From assembly GCF_937616625.2 (NCBI RefSeq), contig NC_065571.1, positions 16,432,501-16,496,500 on the forward strand: 64,000 bases of DNA, read 5' to 3'. The notes under the pieces were generated by a model. The model ran no database searches and was not told the origin of the DNA. It was given only the letters and a program-made list of their open reading frames with translations. Source of the DNA: Mercurialis annua (Eukaryota; Streptophyta; Magnoliopsida; Malpighiales; Euphorbiaceae). Shown piece after piece: positions 13,229-25,060 of the stretch. Positions within the stretch are counted from its first letter, which is position 1. Every line of letters starts with the position of its first letter. The translations under genes and the position numbers were made by a program.

Positions 13229-15584
13229 TGTCATACCTCGCCTTACTTAGCACGAGATTGACGGTTATTTAAAATAAATTTATTTCCAAATCAACATTTT
13301 AAAACATGTTCTATAAATAATTAAGCACAAATACATAAAAACCTATTATACAGCATTTTAATTAAACCACTGCATGAAAACTAAGTATTGTTACAAACTT
13401 TTATACATATAATTAAAAATATATATTTAGGTACAAATAAGTTTATTCTCAAACAAAAACATCAAGGCATCTCTAAACTCGGAGATGTGGCCAACCTCTA
13501 TGTCTCAAGCCCAAACTCTAAGCCCAACTCCCTCTCTAGTCAACTGTATTGTAGATTGTCTTGCTAACTGAAAAGGTTTTAAAACAACTAAAATGAGCGA
13601 AAGCTCAGTGAATAGACATAACAAGCATAAAACATTTATATACTTAAAGTAAGTATATCATATAATAACGAATAATAGAAAACAGTTCAATACAACACAA
13701 AATACTTGTAATGTTCATCACGAAAGCATTTACAAATATAAACGATATCAAAACAATTTCACTTCAAATATAAAATGTAGTTCGTATCAATCATCAATTA
13801 TAACATTGATATATTACCCTGTAACAATAATATAAACCATAGACCTGTAATCAGGAACACAACACTGATCTACAGTCTAACCAACATATCTAGGAACACT
13901 TGATGGCTAACCCTTCTCCATCATTAGCACGGCTCAGCCCTTCTCCCTTCACTGACCATCAATCAAGTGGCCTGTGTCAAATGCGCATAGACACTCACAA
14001 TATCTCACATGTGCATATAACTATCTCAGCACATAACCAGGTGCATATCACAACTCAGCACCTCCCAAATATATTGTTACAGAGTAGCCATATCACATAA
14101 AAGAAATCTCAATTCATTTCATCAAAACTCAATACAATTCAATAATAAAACCATGTCAAATTCTCATTCAAAGTTAACCGAATCAAACGACTATTGAATT
14201 TCCGAAGGTATTACACATTCATAAACAAATAATCATTATATCAAAAGCATCAAAGCTTTACTAAAATCAAACAATTATATAGATTCAATTCAAAACTTCT
14301 TTCATTTTATACAACATTTGCCAAAGGTAGTATTTGAAATATTTAAACAAGGCATTTCATCGAACACCTTTCGTGCATTCCAAAACAACCATTTAAAACA
14401 CAATAAACCTTGACATTTTGAATATCAAAATAGCATATTGATTTCAGTAGCAAGGGCTAGTATATCTACTCACCACACAACAACCAAACTAGTCCAAAAT
14501 ATCGTCAAAAGCTGCCTTACTTTCTACTTGCACCGTCGTTGCCAAAACGAGCACCTAAATGAGTCATGTAAATCAGAAAACACCATCACAATCACATATA
14601 CATACTTATACATATATCTAATAGTTATTTGACCTAAATTTAGATCCTAAAAATGTATTTCTATATGATTTATGCATGATTATAAACTTAGTACCAAATC
14701 TGCCTTAGTAGGCAGAACATTAAGCCTCTATTCAAACATGTCCTGTGAATATTATAGACAGAATTTTAACAAACCCTTCGGTGAACTTTTAGCCCCTTGA
14801 GTCTAGAATCCAAATCAAAAAGAATTTCATTATTTCAAAATATAAGCAATGAGTTATTCCAGTTTTAGTGAGGTGTGCTCAGACTTTCTTCACAGCTGAA
14901 ACAATAAAATGTCGCGGTCGTTTTAGATATTACTATTACAGAATCAGATCAAACTCAAAGAACAAAAGTTGTAGTAGACACTCTAAAGTTTCTGTGAAAT
15001 CAAGAATTACTCGATTTGGAGTTATAGAACTCGACCTATGTGCAAAATACAGAAGCTAAAATTTCTGTCACAAAACAGAACAAGATAAAAAGTGATATAC
15101 TTCAACTCAAAGACACAAATGGATAAAGAAACTTACCAATTCGATTTTCCACTCTTCCTAAAGCCTTAAAACATGGAGAATTGAAGTTTATATTCTGAAA
15201 TGAAGTTAGGTCTTGGAGGAATTCGAATTTATCTCTTAGGTTTTTAGGTTATATGATAAATATCAATAAAGAGGTTCCTTTTAACTTATACATAAGACTT
15301 GTTTTATGTAAGACAAAATGGATAATTGTAACATATGGTGTAATAAGAATAAATAATGTTCCCTTTGGTCCTTTATTAATTCTATAAGTTCCATTTAACC
15401 CTCAAAGTTTCAATTCATTTCAATAAACGAAATCAGCTTAGTTTACCGACGAGCTTAAATTTCAATCGAGTCCTATAAATTCTCAAACCAATGAATTGAC
15501 ATTCTAAATAGACTCTGGCATTATAATGCATGATGATGAATGTTTAATTAATGCATAATGTAAGGTTAGAGTACGGGTGTGACA
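13229..15584 (-). repeat. LTR 3 of the tandem chromovirus (complete, 2356 bp)
   Basis: Same length as LTR 2 with about five substitutions seen by eye. Its right end GTGTGACA abuts unrelated sequence beginning CCATA, the presumed target-duplication side. Confidence 0.95.
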
Positions 15585-16105
15585 CCATACCTGAGTCTTA
15601 GCAGTGGAAAAAGAGATATTGAAATCAAGAGATACTTTAATTTATCATGTCCATGTCACCAATAAAGGTAGCCATAGCTTTCCACTTTGCAATTTCCGTA
15701 ATAATTTTTCAGCATATAAAGTCGAGACAAGCCTCTAGACAACTTAATGGTAATTTCTTTGATATTTTTCCTCTCCCAGTTTCCATTGAAATTTATTTTA
15801 TATTATGCAGCTTTTTTATTGTCCAAATCTTGCAGCTTCCTTTTGTTTTTTAACTTTGTATCTCCTCGCTTTTTCTTGCTTAATTTTCTTATTACTACTA
15901 TTATTTGCTCGCTTCTCCTTTTATAATTCTTGATGACAATCGTTTTTTTTCTTGACTCTTCAAATTTAGGAGATCCGTCAGATCTATTTATTGTTCTTTT
16001 GAATTAGTCCCGTCGGATGCCATTCTTCAATAAGAATTTATTTTGAGTTCAAAAAAGCTCTTTCCAGTTTGAAATTTTCAAGCTTTTCCCACAGACGGCG
16101 CCAAT
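15585..16105 (-). mobile_element. Leader and decayed gag start of an inverted Tat-type element
   Basis: On the minus strand, the bases after the LTR at 16106-16697 read ATTGGCGCCGTCTGTGGG, then a leader similar to that of the Tat element at 18915-18998. An ATG at 16023 starts a peptide MASDGTNSKEQ that stops at once; further stops follow. The first ~400 bp (15585-15980) are T-rich and carry no recognisable domain. The chromovirus may have inserted into this remnant. Confidence 0.6.
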
Positions 16106-16697
16106 TGATTTATTCCGGCATCTCGACGGCGCTAATCCTGCAAAACAGTGTAGATCCGTCCGGTTAGCTCTCTGATGCTTAAGTCAGTTTAGACTTAAGG
16201 GAGAATAATTGTATTTGTTATAAGTTGTGTTTTTAGGCATACCTCAAACTTCTTTTATACTAGTCGAATGTATACCTTGCAGAGTTGTAGTAGGAAAGTG
16301 AATCCTACTTTGTAGTGTTTAACCCTGATTAGGTGATATTCCTTATTCAGACAAGAGTTTTATTCAGGAATGTCTTCCTAAATAGTCTCGTATTTCTAAG
16401 TTGGAGGTTATCTTCCTAAGTTGGAGTTTGTATCCAAATAGGAAAGATACTACGAATATGCATATATCTAGTGATCTGTCCGAATCCTAGGGTCGACGCG
16501 CTTTATCCGAGTCCTCAGAGATTCGGTCTTTATCTTGTCGGATGATGTTATATTCTAGTCGAGGCGGATCCTATGGATTCGACTGCTGGTTTCGTTTGAT
16601 TCTGCCCTTCGGGGGGGGGGGCAGTCTGGAGTCGTCTAAGAATGGATCTCCTTCAACTCGGCTCCATTATATGTAAAATAGGATTCAGTATCCATCA
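16106..16697 (-). repeat. Diverged Tat-type LTR, inverted (592 bp)
   Basis: The minus-strand start TGATGGATACTGAATCC and several internal blocks match the LTR of the Tat element at 18304-18914, at clearly lower identity. The end abuts a Tat-type PBS. It contains an 11-base G run (plus strand 16611-16621). No target duplication can be defined because the left part is lost. Confidence 0.75.
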
Positions 16698-17312
16698 CTT
16701 ATAATATACTAATATTAATTTATAAGAAAAACATGAAATAAACTAATAAATCAAATTTATATTGGAAATAGCCACTTGGAAATTTATAGTTAACAACTGT
16801 TAAAAATATACTTAATCTTAATTTGAAATTCAAAATTATAAATTTTAGGTTTAAATGCATTAAAAATTACCAACTTTCGCGTGTTTTGCATATTTAACAT
16901 AAATTTTTAATTTTGGCAAAACAGTACAAGAACTTTCATTTTTTTGCAATTAAGATTATGTTTGTGTTTCCTTTAAAAATGATGCCGTTTTACATTTAAA
17001 ACGGTGACGTTTTATATCCAAAACGAAGTTTGTGTCTTAATTGTAAAAATTGAAAAGTTCGTATACTTTTTTGCTAAAGATAAAAGTTTATGTTAAATAT
17101 GCAAAACACGTGAAAGTTAATGATATTTGGTGCATTTAGGCCTATTTTTTAAAATGTTGTTTGAATAAATTTTTAAAATCTCTGTAAATACTTATAAACA
17201 TTAACTATCTATTAAAACATTTTTATTAATATATTTTTTTAAGATATTATTGATAAATTACTTATAAACATTAATTATTCATTAAAAAACTTCAATTTTT
17301 AACTGTTACACT
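16698..17312. other. AT-rich flank: partial copy of the 205-bp repeat plus a small foldback
   Basis: 16722-16846 resembles the tandem unit at 36758-37152 (shared block AAATTTATATTG, then a CACTTGG-type block and TTAATCTTAATTT). 17297-17312 ends with AACTGTTACACT, the left flank of the hAT insertion. No gene is seen. Confidence 0.5.
16847..17143. mobile_element. Foldback MITE-like element (297 bp)
   Basis: The two ~115-bp arms are inverted copies of one another (left AGGTTTAAATGCAT..., right ...TGCATTTAGGCCT; both contain CGTGTTTTGCATATTTAACATAAA-like sequence on opposite strands). The middle carries AAAACGGTGACG and its partner. No clear target duplication was found, so the superfamily is unassigned. 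Confidence 0.6.
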
Positions 17313-17415
17313 TAGAGCTGGCCATGGGCCGGGTGTAATATCCCGTATTTTTTTTAAATTATTTTTTAAAATTTTTAATTTTAATTTTTTCATTCCGTCA
17401 AGTTTTAAGTAATTA

Positions 17416-17453
<38 letters not shown>
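17416..17453. repeat. (ATT)n microsatellite
   Basis: About 12 uninterrupted ATT units inside the outer LTR. Confidence 0.95.
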
Positions 17454-17457
<4 letters not shown>

Positions 17458-18303
17458 TTTTACTTAATTTTATTTGAGTCGCTTATTGTTTCGGTCGTGG
17501 TTTGATTCGTGTTGGATTTATATTATTATTTTGACCTATGTATATTTTTATTTAAAAATTATATATTTTGGCATGCATGCAAAAAAAAAATCCATTTTTT
17601 TATAAATTTGTGTCTTCCACGTGCTGTGGCCCTTTTTTTATTAATTGGACTATTTTCTTGTTTAATCTTGGCCTTTGTCAAATTGTGTTGTATTAGAATT
17701 GTCATCAACCTTTACTCTTTCAATTCCATATTTGCAGCAGCACGCAACTAGCTATTTTCATATTTTAGTTTTTTTAACACCAATTCAGAGCCTATTTACA
17801 AAATAAACCCTAGCCGTCACACTCTCAAAAACGCTATGAAATCCTTTGCTCTCACAATTCCTTCCTACCGCTTTAATTCTTGGTAAGTTCTCACGTTGAT
17901 TTCCTCATTCCTTTCGATATCGTTAACATCGTTCTTGATACGTATCTCGTGTACATGTTTTAGCTTTAATCTGAAATTTTCTTCAATCATTCATCATTAT
18001 CCTTCGATCCCTTTAATCCTAACGCTTTGAAATCGAAATTGGTACGTATAAATTCCCTGTTCTTATTCCGTTCCGTTTCGTCGTTAAAGTATATATTATT
18101 GCTGCCGTTTCTTCGTGTTTGCGTGATATTGATGGTTTTGTTTGGTGTTTAAGTTTCTTCCGTTGGTCACTTTTCTAATGGATTATGATTTTGGTGTTTT
18201 AATGATTATAATATCTTGGTTTGTTAGTTGTGTTTCCTGTTAACTCTTAGCTATTGAATTGTTCATGAATTATTGAAGTGTTGGTTTTCGTTGAAATGGT
18301 TAC

Positions 18304-18914
18304 TGATGGATACCGAATCCTACGATAGTTACAATGGAGCCGAGTCACAGGAGATCCACTCTCAGGTGATACCGGACTCCCGATAGAAGACCCGAATATA
18401 TTAGGAAAGCGGCCGAATCCCTTGAGATCCGCCGATATACCAATGAAGACCGAATCCCTTAGGATCCGCCCAAAGCGCGTTAATCCGGGATTCGGATAGA
18501 TCGCCATGATCTACTATAATATCTCGAAGTATCTTTCCATTGGGACATAATCTCCAACATGGAAAGATAAGTTCTATCTTAGGAAGACGAGACTATTTAG
18601 GAAGACGTTCCTAAATAGGACTCATGTCTGAATAAGGTAGATCACGCTAAATCAGGGTGAATCCCTACAAAGTAGCCCGATCCCTGCAAAGTAGGATTCA
18701 CTTACCTACTATGACTCTACAAGGTATGCATTCATCTACTATAAAAGGAGCATGAGGTATGCCTAGAATCACAATTACATTCATATACTCAAAACGCTGC
18801 TCAAAACTCTAAACTGACTTTAGCATCGAAGAGTTAATCGGACCACCACCGTCCTGTTAGCTTCTACCCTGTTTTGCAAGTCTCATTCACCGGTTGAGAA
18901 GGCAAACTCCATCA
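18304..18914 (+). repeat. 5' LTR of the Tat element
   Basis: 611 bp, TG...CA ends, nearly identical to 25713-26323. A TATA-like ACTATAAAAGGAG lies at 18739-18751. The open frame on its minus strand is an overlap without coding signature. Confidence 0.95.
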
Positions 18915-18916
18915 AT

Positions 18917-18932
18917 TGGCGCCGTCTGTGGG
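18917..18932 (+). other. Primer binding site of the Tat element
   Basis: TGGCGCCGTCTGTGGG two bases after the LTR. The first nine bases match the complement of the tRNA-Asp 3' end; the rest does not, so the primer tRNA is uncertain. Confidence 0.75.
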
Positions 18933-18998
18933 AAAAGATTAACTTAACTTCAATTCGAAGGAGCTTTTCTGAACTCAAAACAAATTTCATTGAAGAAG

Positions 18999-19547
18999 AT
19001 GACTTCTGAAGGAATGAACCTGAAAGACAAAGCAAGGAACATATCGCAAGGAAGAAAAAGAAAATCAATAGAATCCTCAATTTCACCGCCGGTGACTTTC
19101 GACGGGGAAGATTTCGGGAGAATAGCCGAAGAGCATAATGAAGCTCTTGTAGTGGCCATGATCATCGAACACTGGAATGTTGAAAGGATCTTGGTCGATG
19201 AAGGGAGCGCAATAAACTTAATAACAAGAAAGGCTTACGAAAGCCTAGGAAGGGATCTAGCAGAATTAAAGAGGAATGCCACGCCTGTAATGGGATTTGG
19301 GGGCTCCCTAATCAAGCCCAATGGAACAATTACACTTGATGTCAAGCTGGGGAGGACAAGGAAAAGCGAGGAATTACCTACACGGTTTAGTGTCGTGGAG
19401 ATCGATTTGCCATACAACGCGATATTAGGAAGACCTTTCCTCCACGACTCTGCAGCTGTGACTAGTGTAAAAACACTAACCATGAAGATACCGACAAAGC
19501 AAGGAATTATTACAGTACAAGGAAACCGAGCCACAGCAAAAGAGTGA
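18999..19547 (+). pseudogene. Gag start fused to protease domain; gag body deleted (182 aa)
   Basis: The ATG at 18999 gives MTSEGMNLKDK, the position and style of the Tat gag start (compare MASDG in the inverted remnant). Within about 16 residues the protein passes into the region just before protease. The aspartic protease core follows: V-D-E-G-S-A-I-N-L-I at about residues 67-76 and a conserved A-I-L-G-R-P-F block near 140. A normal gag of several hundred residues, including a zinc knuckle, is absent, so an internal deletion joined leader and protease. The frame stops at 19547, is readable a little further, and then must shift to enter pol. The product cannot form particles unless gag is supplied in trans. 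Confidence 0.8.
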
Positions 19548-19693
19548 TGCGATAAGTCAATAAAAGAATCATGCGAAGCAATGCCGATCAAACAAATTCT
19601 CAACCATGATATCGAAGAGAAAGAAACCACACCCGAAGGCGAAACGAAGAAATTAGAACTTGGCACGGAGAAAAGAGTAACCTCGGAGCGAAT

Positions 19694-22600
19694 ATGAATC
19701 CCAAAATCGAAGAAGACATCACAGCGATATTAAAAAACAACATCGGAACTTTCGCCGCCAAGGCCTCAGAGATCGTCGGGATGGACCCTCAAGTCATCAC
19801 ACATGACCTAAACGTAGCAGAAACGACGAATCCCGTTAAACAAAAGAAGAGGAAGTTCTCCGAAGAAAAGCAAAAAATAATAGCGGAAGAAGTAGAAAAA
19901 CTTGAAAAAGCCGGATTCATCCGAGAAGTCCATTACCCCGAATGGGTGGCGAACGTAGTGATCGTGAAGAAAGCTAACAGAAAAAACAGAATGTGCGTGG
20001 ACTACACCGATTTAAACAAGGCGTGCCCCAAAGATAGTTATCCACTGCCTGACATCGATCAACTCGTGGATTCTACTGCCGGACATGCAATGTATAGCCT
20101 AGCAGATGCAGCCCAAGGCTATCACCAAATCCAAATGAAAGAACAAGATCAGGAGAAAACATCGTTTATCACGGAGAGAGGAACCTACTGCTATACGGCG
20201 ATGCCCTTCGGATTGAAATACGCAGGAGCAACATATCAAAGGCTCATGAACTTCATGTTCAAAGACGAAATAGGGAAGCGAGTCCACGTGTACGTGGATG
20301 ATTTAATCATCAAGAGCGAGAACGAAGAAACTCACACGAAAGACTTGGAGGAGACATTTAACATACTAAACAAATTCGGGATGAAACTGAACCCAGACAA
20401 ATGCACATTCAGAGTACAAGGAGGAAAATTCCTGGGATTCATCATATCCCAAAGAGGAATAGAAGCAAACCTAGAAAAGATCAAAGCAATCATGGACATG
20501 AAGGCACCGCGGAACATAAATGAAGTTCAAAAACTCAATGGGCGAATCACAACACTCGGTAGATTTATGTCCTGTTCAGTAAAAAGATGTTTTCCCTTCT
20601 TCAAAGCCCTTAAAGGATCACAAAAATTCGAATGGAACAAAGACCGCGAAGAAGCATTTGAAGAACTGAAGAAGTTCCTGGTCACCCCCCCATTACTCAG
20701 CAGATCGCTGAGGGGAGAAACGCTATACTTATACATCTGCACTACGAAAGAAACCATCGGAACGGTGCTAGTAAGGGAGGAAGATGGCGAGCTGAAGCCA
20801 ATCTACTACATCAGCCGAGTCCTAAAAGGCGCGGAAATAAATTACCCCGAGATCGAAAAAATAGCACTTGCTGTAGTATCCACGGCTAAAAAGCTAAAAT
20901 ACTACTTCCAGAGCTATAACGTGGTAGTTAGAACGAATCAACCATTGAGAAAGGCAATCCAAAGACCAGAAACCTCCGGAAGACTGGTCCATTGGTCCAT
21001 CCAGCTCAGCGAACATGACATAAGATACGAACCCCGCCCAACTCTTAAAGCGCAAGCCTTGGCAGACTTTGTAGCGGAAATAACTCCTGGTGAAGCCGAG
21101 TAGCCTAAACCAGAGCTAATATGGGAACTCCACGTAGATGGAGCCTCAAACGAAAAAGGAGCCGGAGCAGGAGCTATCCTCAAAGGACCCGGAAAAATCA
21201 AAATCGAGTACGGAGTGAACAGTCAATTCGCTGCCAGCAATAATGTGGCCGAATATGAAGCCTTGATTATTGTCCTTGGCCTAGCACTGGAGATAAGAAC
21301 AGAGATTATAAAAATCTATAGCGACTCTCAGCTAGTAGTAAATCAAGTCAAATGAGAATATCAAGCCAATGAGGCTGGAATGATCGAATATCTAGAAAAA
21401 GTCATGAAGCAACTTCGACAACTTGAAACGCAAGGAGGACAGTGGGAGATCATTCAAATCCCAAGAGAAAAGAATACTGATGCTAACGCCATCGCCAAAT
21501 CAACATCCGAATTAGGGGACCTATTCACAAAAATGCAGTTAAAGGAAACCCTCGAATCACCAAGCACCAAAGAAACAGAAGTCATGGCGATCGAGGAAGC
21601 TGATTCTTGGATGACCCCGCTGATCAAATACTTAGAACACGGCGAATTACCAACTGATAATGTCGAAGCCATCCGAGTCATCCGAAAATCCGCCAATTAC
21701 TCATATCATAACGGAGTTCTCTACCGAACCTCCTTAACTCATCCTTGGTCAAGATGTGTCTCGCCCCAAACAGGAGGCTCCATCCTAAAATAAATCCATA
21801 AAGGAATATGCGTGGCGCATGAAGGAGCAATCACCATAGCAAGAAAAACAATGCTCCAGGGTTATTACTGGCCAACCATCAAGGAAGATGCAAAAGCGCT
21901 AGTAAATAAATGTGACAAATGCTAGAGACATGACAATGTCAGCCGTAAGCCAGCATTACCCCAATGATCATTGGAGAGCCCCTGGCCGTTCGCCACATGG
22001 GGAATCGATATAGTAGGACCATTCGAAACGGGAAAACATCAAATGAAATTCCTGATCGTCGCAATCGAACACTTCACAAAATGGGTTGAAGTGGCACCGG
22101 TCGCAACAATAACTGCAGCCAAAGTTGAAGAGTTCTTCAAGAATGAAGTGATATGTCGATTCGCCATACGTCACACAGTAATAGCGGACAATTGAAAACA
22201 ATTCAACTGTAAGTGATTCAAAGAATTTTGCAAAGGGCTAATGATAAACTTAAAATTCACATCGGTGGCGCATCCTCAAACAAATGGAATGACTGAAGTT
22301 ACCAATCGAACTATAACACAAGGAATAAAAAAAAGGTTAGCTCAGTATAAAGAGAACTGGGCCGAAGAACTTTACAGTGTTCTGTGGGCATACAGAACGA
22401 CTCCAAGGAAAGGAACATGCGAGACACCCTTCAGGCTCGCCTATGGCACTGAAGCAATGATCCCCGTGGAAATTGGCGTACCCAGCATCAGAGTGAACTA
22501 CCTAGAAGAGGAGACCAACGAGGCAAGAATAAGGCTATGTCTAGACCTACTGGAGGAAAGAAGAAATGAAGCAACAATCTGAGCCGCGGCTTACAAGAAA

Positions 22601-22843
22601 CAAGCTGCAGGATACCACAATAAGAGAATAAATTCGAGAGAATTCCAAATAGGCGATCTAGTCCTACAAAACGCGGAAATTGGCAGAGGGAACGCATGAG
22701 TAAAGAAAATGCAAGCAAACTGGGAAGACCCTTACATAGTAGAAGAAGCTATTGGCAAAGGCGCCTACAAACTGAAAACAATGACCGGATCCATGGTACC
22801 AAGATATTGGAATGTAGAGCATCTAAGAAAGTATTACCAATAG
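19694..22843 (+). pseudogene. Pol: reverse transcriptase, RNase H, second RNase H, integrase with in-frame stops
   Basis: A single frame runs the whole length without a frameshift. Reverse transcriptase (19800-20400) has M-P-F-G-L-K and Y-V-D-D. RNase H follows to about 21090. After a TAG at 21101-21103 a second RNase H is readable (21119-21490: V-D-G-A-S-N, N-N-V-A-E-Y-E-A, Y-S-D-S-Q), the archaeal-like extra copy known from the Tat lineage. Integrase has a zinc-binding region, D-I-V-G-P-F, a central D-N where the next Gly is a TGA, and N-G-M-T-E-V with its glutamate. Stops are seen near 21101, 21353, 21791, 21923, 21968, 22193, 22208, 22580 and 22697. Several are CGA or GGA to TGA in appearance. 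No active integrase can be made. Confidence 0.9.
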
Positions 22844-23252
22844 ACTAGTTCGTGGCATGTACTCATTTTTGTTTTGAAATAAAAGCAGATTCGACAGTTA
22901 AGATATAAAATTTTAAAGGCTCGTTTGAGTCCCAAATTGATATATACAATTTAACAAGAGTCGTTTGAATCTTAGTTAACAACAATCTAGACTTGTCTAA
23001 GTCGGAATAAAATTAAAGGATCCAATCGGACCAACAAAAAAATCACACATCCAAACCGATCTGGTTTCGCGATCATACATCAAAGAAGTTTAAATTAACT
23101 TCTAAAAATAAAGCGTGAGTTTAGATTAACTCTGGAAATAAATAAAGAAAGAAGACCAATGGTAAAAAAAAGATCATTTATATATTAATTATAAAAGCTT
23201 ACAAAGGATCCGCCTCGACCCAATACAAAAATCAAAATAAAGAAAATAAAAG
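22844..23252. other. 3' non-coding spacer between pol and the antisense gene (Tat element)
   Basis: Contains several GATTCGACAG/TCGTTTGAGTC-like direct variants and no open frame with a recognisable domain. Confidence 0.5.
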
Positions 23253-25060
23253 CTAAACCTTTTGCAAAGCATCTTGCTTCTGCTTATCAAGTTTCGCCTT
23301 CACTTCCTTCGCCAAGGAGGCAGGATCCAGTTGATTAACCCCAGAAAGATCGATGCCAGGATTCTGCTCCCGCAACTTAGCCCCAGTCGCCAACCGGTAC
23401 TGGGTCATGACTTGGGAATAAAAGCTCCCAGAGTCGCCCAGACGCCGGCGGAGACGCTCCTCTTCTTTCTTCAGATCATCCCTCTCTTTCGTTAGAACAT
23501 CTGAAGAAGACTTTAGAGACTCGATCTCATCAGACAAAGTCCAAACCCGAGCCTCTAAAGTAGAGATCTCTCGACCCTTGGCAGCAACGGATGAGCGCAG
23601 CTGCTGGATCAGGCCCGTCGCTTCGCCAACTTCCTTCGCCAACTTCCTCCTCCATCTTCCGTTTCTCGGACAGCCAAGATTCGGAGTCTTTCTGAAGCTT
23701 CTTCAGTTGATCCACCGCATCTCTACGGCGACGCTCCAGAACAACGATGGATTGAACCACCTACAAATTAAAATAACAAAGAATCAATGAATACAAGGTA
23801 GCAAATGGCTATATAAAATAAAAAGAGAAGAAAAACGCACCGAAAAACCACCAAGACAGGCGAACTCAGCAAGACCATCGCCATGGTCACGATCTATGGA
23901 CTCTATGTCCTCCTTAATCATAATATTCTCCATGCAAGCATGAAGAATAACAACATTGGAAAGGCGAGGCAAATTTTGAGCATCCGCCCAAGTGGCGAAC
24001 CGAGGCGCCTCATCAACAAAAGCCTCCTTAGAAGATTTCTTCTTCTTGGGACGCTTGGAAGAAGCACCAGCTTGATCCTCAGCATGACGTTTCTTACCAG
24101 CGGAAGGCAACTCCTTCAGAGAAGGATCCGAACCCTTTGCAGGAAGTGAAGAAGACTCGGGACTCACAGAAGGCACCTGATCAACAGCAACAGGCGCGAG
24201 ATCCACCGAGGTAAGGGTCGGATTCGGAACGGCAGTAGGAGTGGGAACGCCACTAGTAACCTCGCCCATATCTACACTCATATCGACATGAAAATTGTCA
24301 AGCAAATGGTCAAGAGAAGTTGACATCCTACAAAACAACAAACATAATAAAAAAGTTAGAAAAATACCTTCTAAAGGAAGACCAGCCAAAAGTATTTCAC
24401 GGCGATTTAAATATTGCCCTAAAAGGACGCTGTGCTTGGGCTTATTGAAGCGACAATGCGACAACAACGACAAGGCGAAATCCTTCTCCCCATTGGTCAA
24501 CTCAGGAATAGCAGTAAGTGAAATTTTACTTGCAGTAAATCTCCGCGAAAAAGAAGAAAAGGAAGGATTTTGAACCAAGAAAAAATTAGGGGTCCAACCT
24601 TTTAAAGAAGACGGAAGACTAAAAAGAGTCGGTTCGGTCGACTGCCGGCAAAAATAAACTCCTCGCCCTTTCGGCGAGAGAAAACATAAAAATAATTAAA
24701 AAGACCAAGTGTAGGCTCTTGCCCCCGAGCCCTACAAGACTCCATAAAAGAACAGAGAAGGCGAACCGCGTTGGGATGAAGTTGACCTAAAGGAATGCTT
24801 AAATTGCGACAAACCTCTATGATCAAAGATTCAAGAGGAAACCTAAGACCCGCTAACAGTTTTTCGTGAAAAATCACTATCTTAGAAGACGAATATGTAC
24901 TATGATTCGCCCGATATGATTTTCCAGGTCTCAAAATAGTATATGACCCTGGAAAACCAAATTCTTCAGCATAACCAATTATCAGTTCAACAGACAGGGA
25001 ACTTCGGCTATACTCCAATTCATCACGAGCACCCCGAACCCCCTCAGTTACTTCTGACAT
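23253..25060 (-). pseudogene. Antisense gene of the Tat element (putative gypsy-type transposon domain, NLS, coiled coil)
   Basis: Opposite to pol, the ATG at 25060 opens a protein whose residues ~25-130 resemble the plant 'putative gypsy type transposon' family (PF04195-like: F-P-L-E-S, then Q-L-H-P-N-A). A frameshift near 24635 moves the frame to a Ser/Pro-rich middle with a Lys-rich nuclear-localisation-like stretch (S-K-R-P-K-K-K-K). A canonical 80-bp intron follows (23840-23761, GTGCGT...TTGTAG), and splicing keeps the frame exactly (G-F-S to V-V-Q-S). The last exon is charged and heptad-like, as for a coiled coil. An extra base near 23643 shifts its frame again before the stop at 23253. 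A 40-bp GT...AG segment at 24367-24328 may be a shrunken second intron. Extra antisense ORFs are known in Tat elements; the role is unknown. Confidence 0.75.

Larger units (their letters stand above)
1..15584 (-). mobile_element. Tandem Ty3/gypsy chromovirus (Tekay/Del type): three LTRs, two internal regions
   Basis: Three copies of one LTR (the first cut by the window edge) alternate with two internal regions; LTR plus internal repeats with an exact period of 7159 bp. On the minus strand each LTR begins TGTCACACCC and ends GTATGACA. The next bases match the initiator-Met tRNA binding site, and a purine tract precedes the other LTR. The polyprotein ends in a chromodomain-like segment, which with the PBS points to the Tekay/Del chromovirus clade. 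The right flank reads CCATA; the left target duplication lies outside the window. Such LTR-int-LTR-int-LTR arrays are expected from unequal recombination between LTRs or from tandem duplication. Confidence 0.93.

Noticed and set aside
8465..13234. Frameshift between two ORFs of chromovirus copy 2
   Set aside because: Direct comparison with copy 1 shows equal length and one substitution creating TGA; there is no indel.
18247..18507. Minus-strand ORF over the Tat 5' LTR (similar one at 25665-25916)
   Set aside because: Antisense overlap of LTR sequence; the frame is not conserved beyond LTR identity and has no domain.
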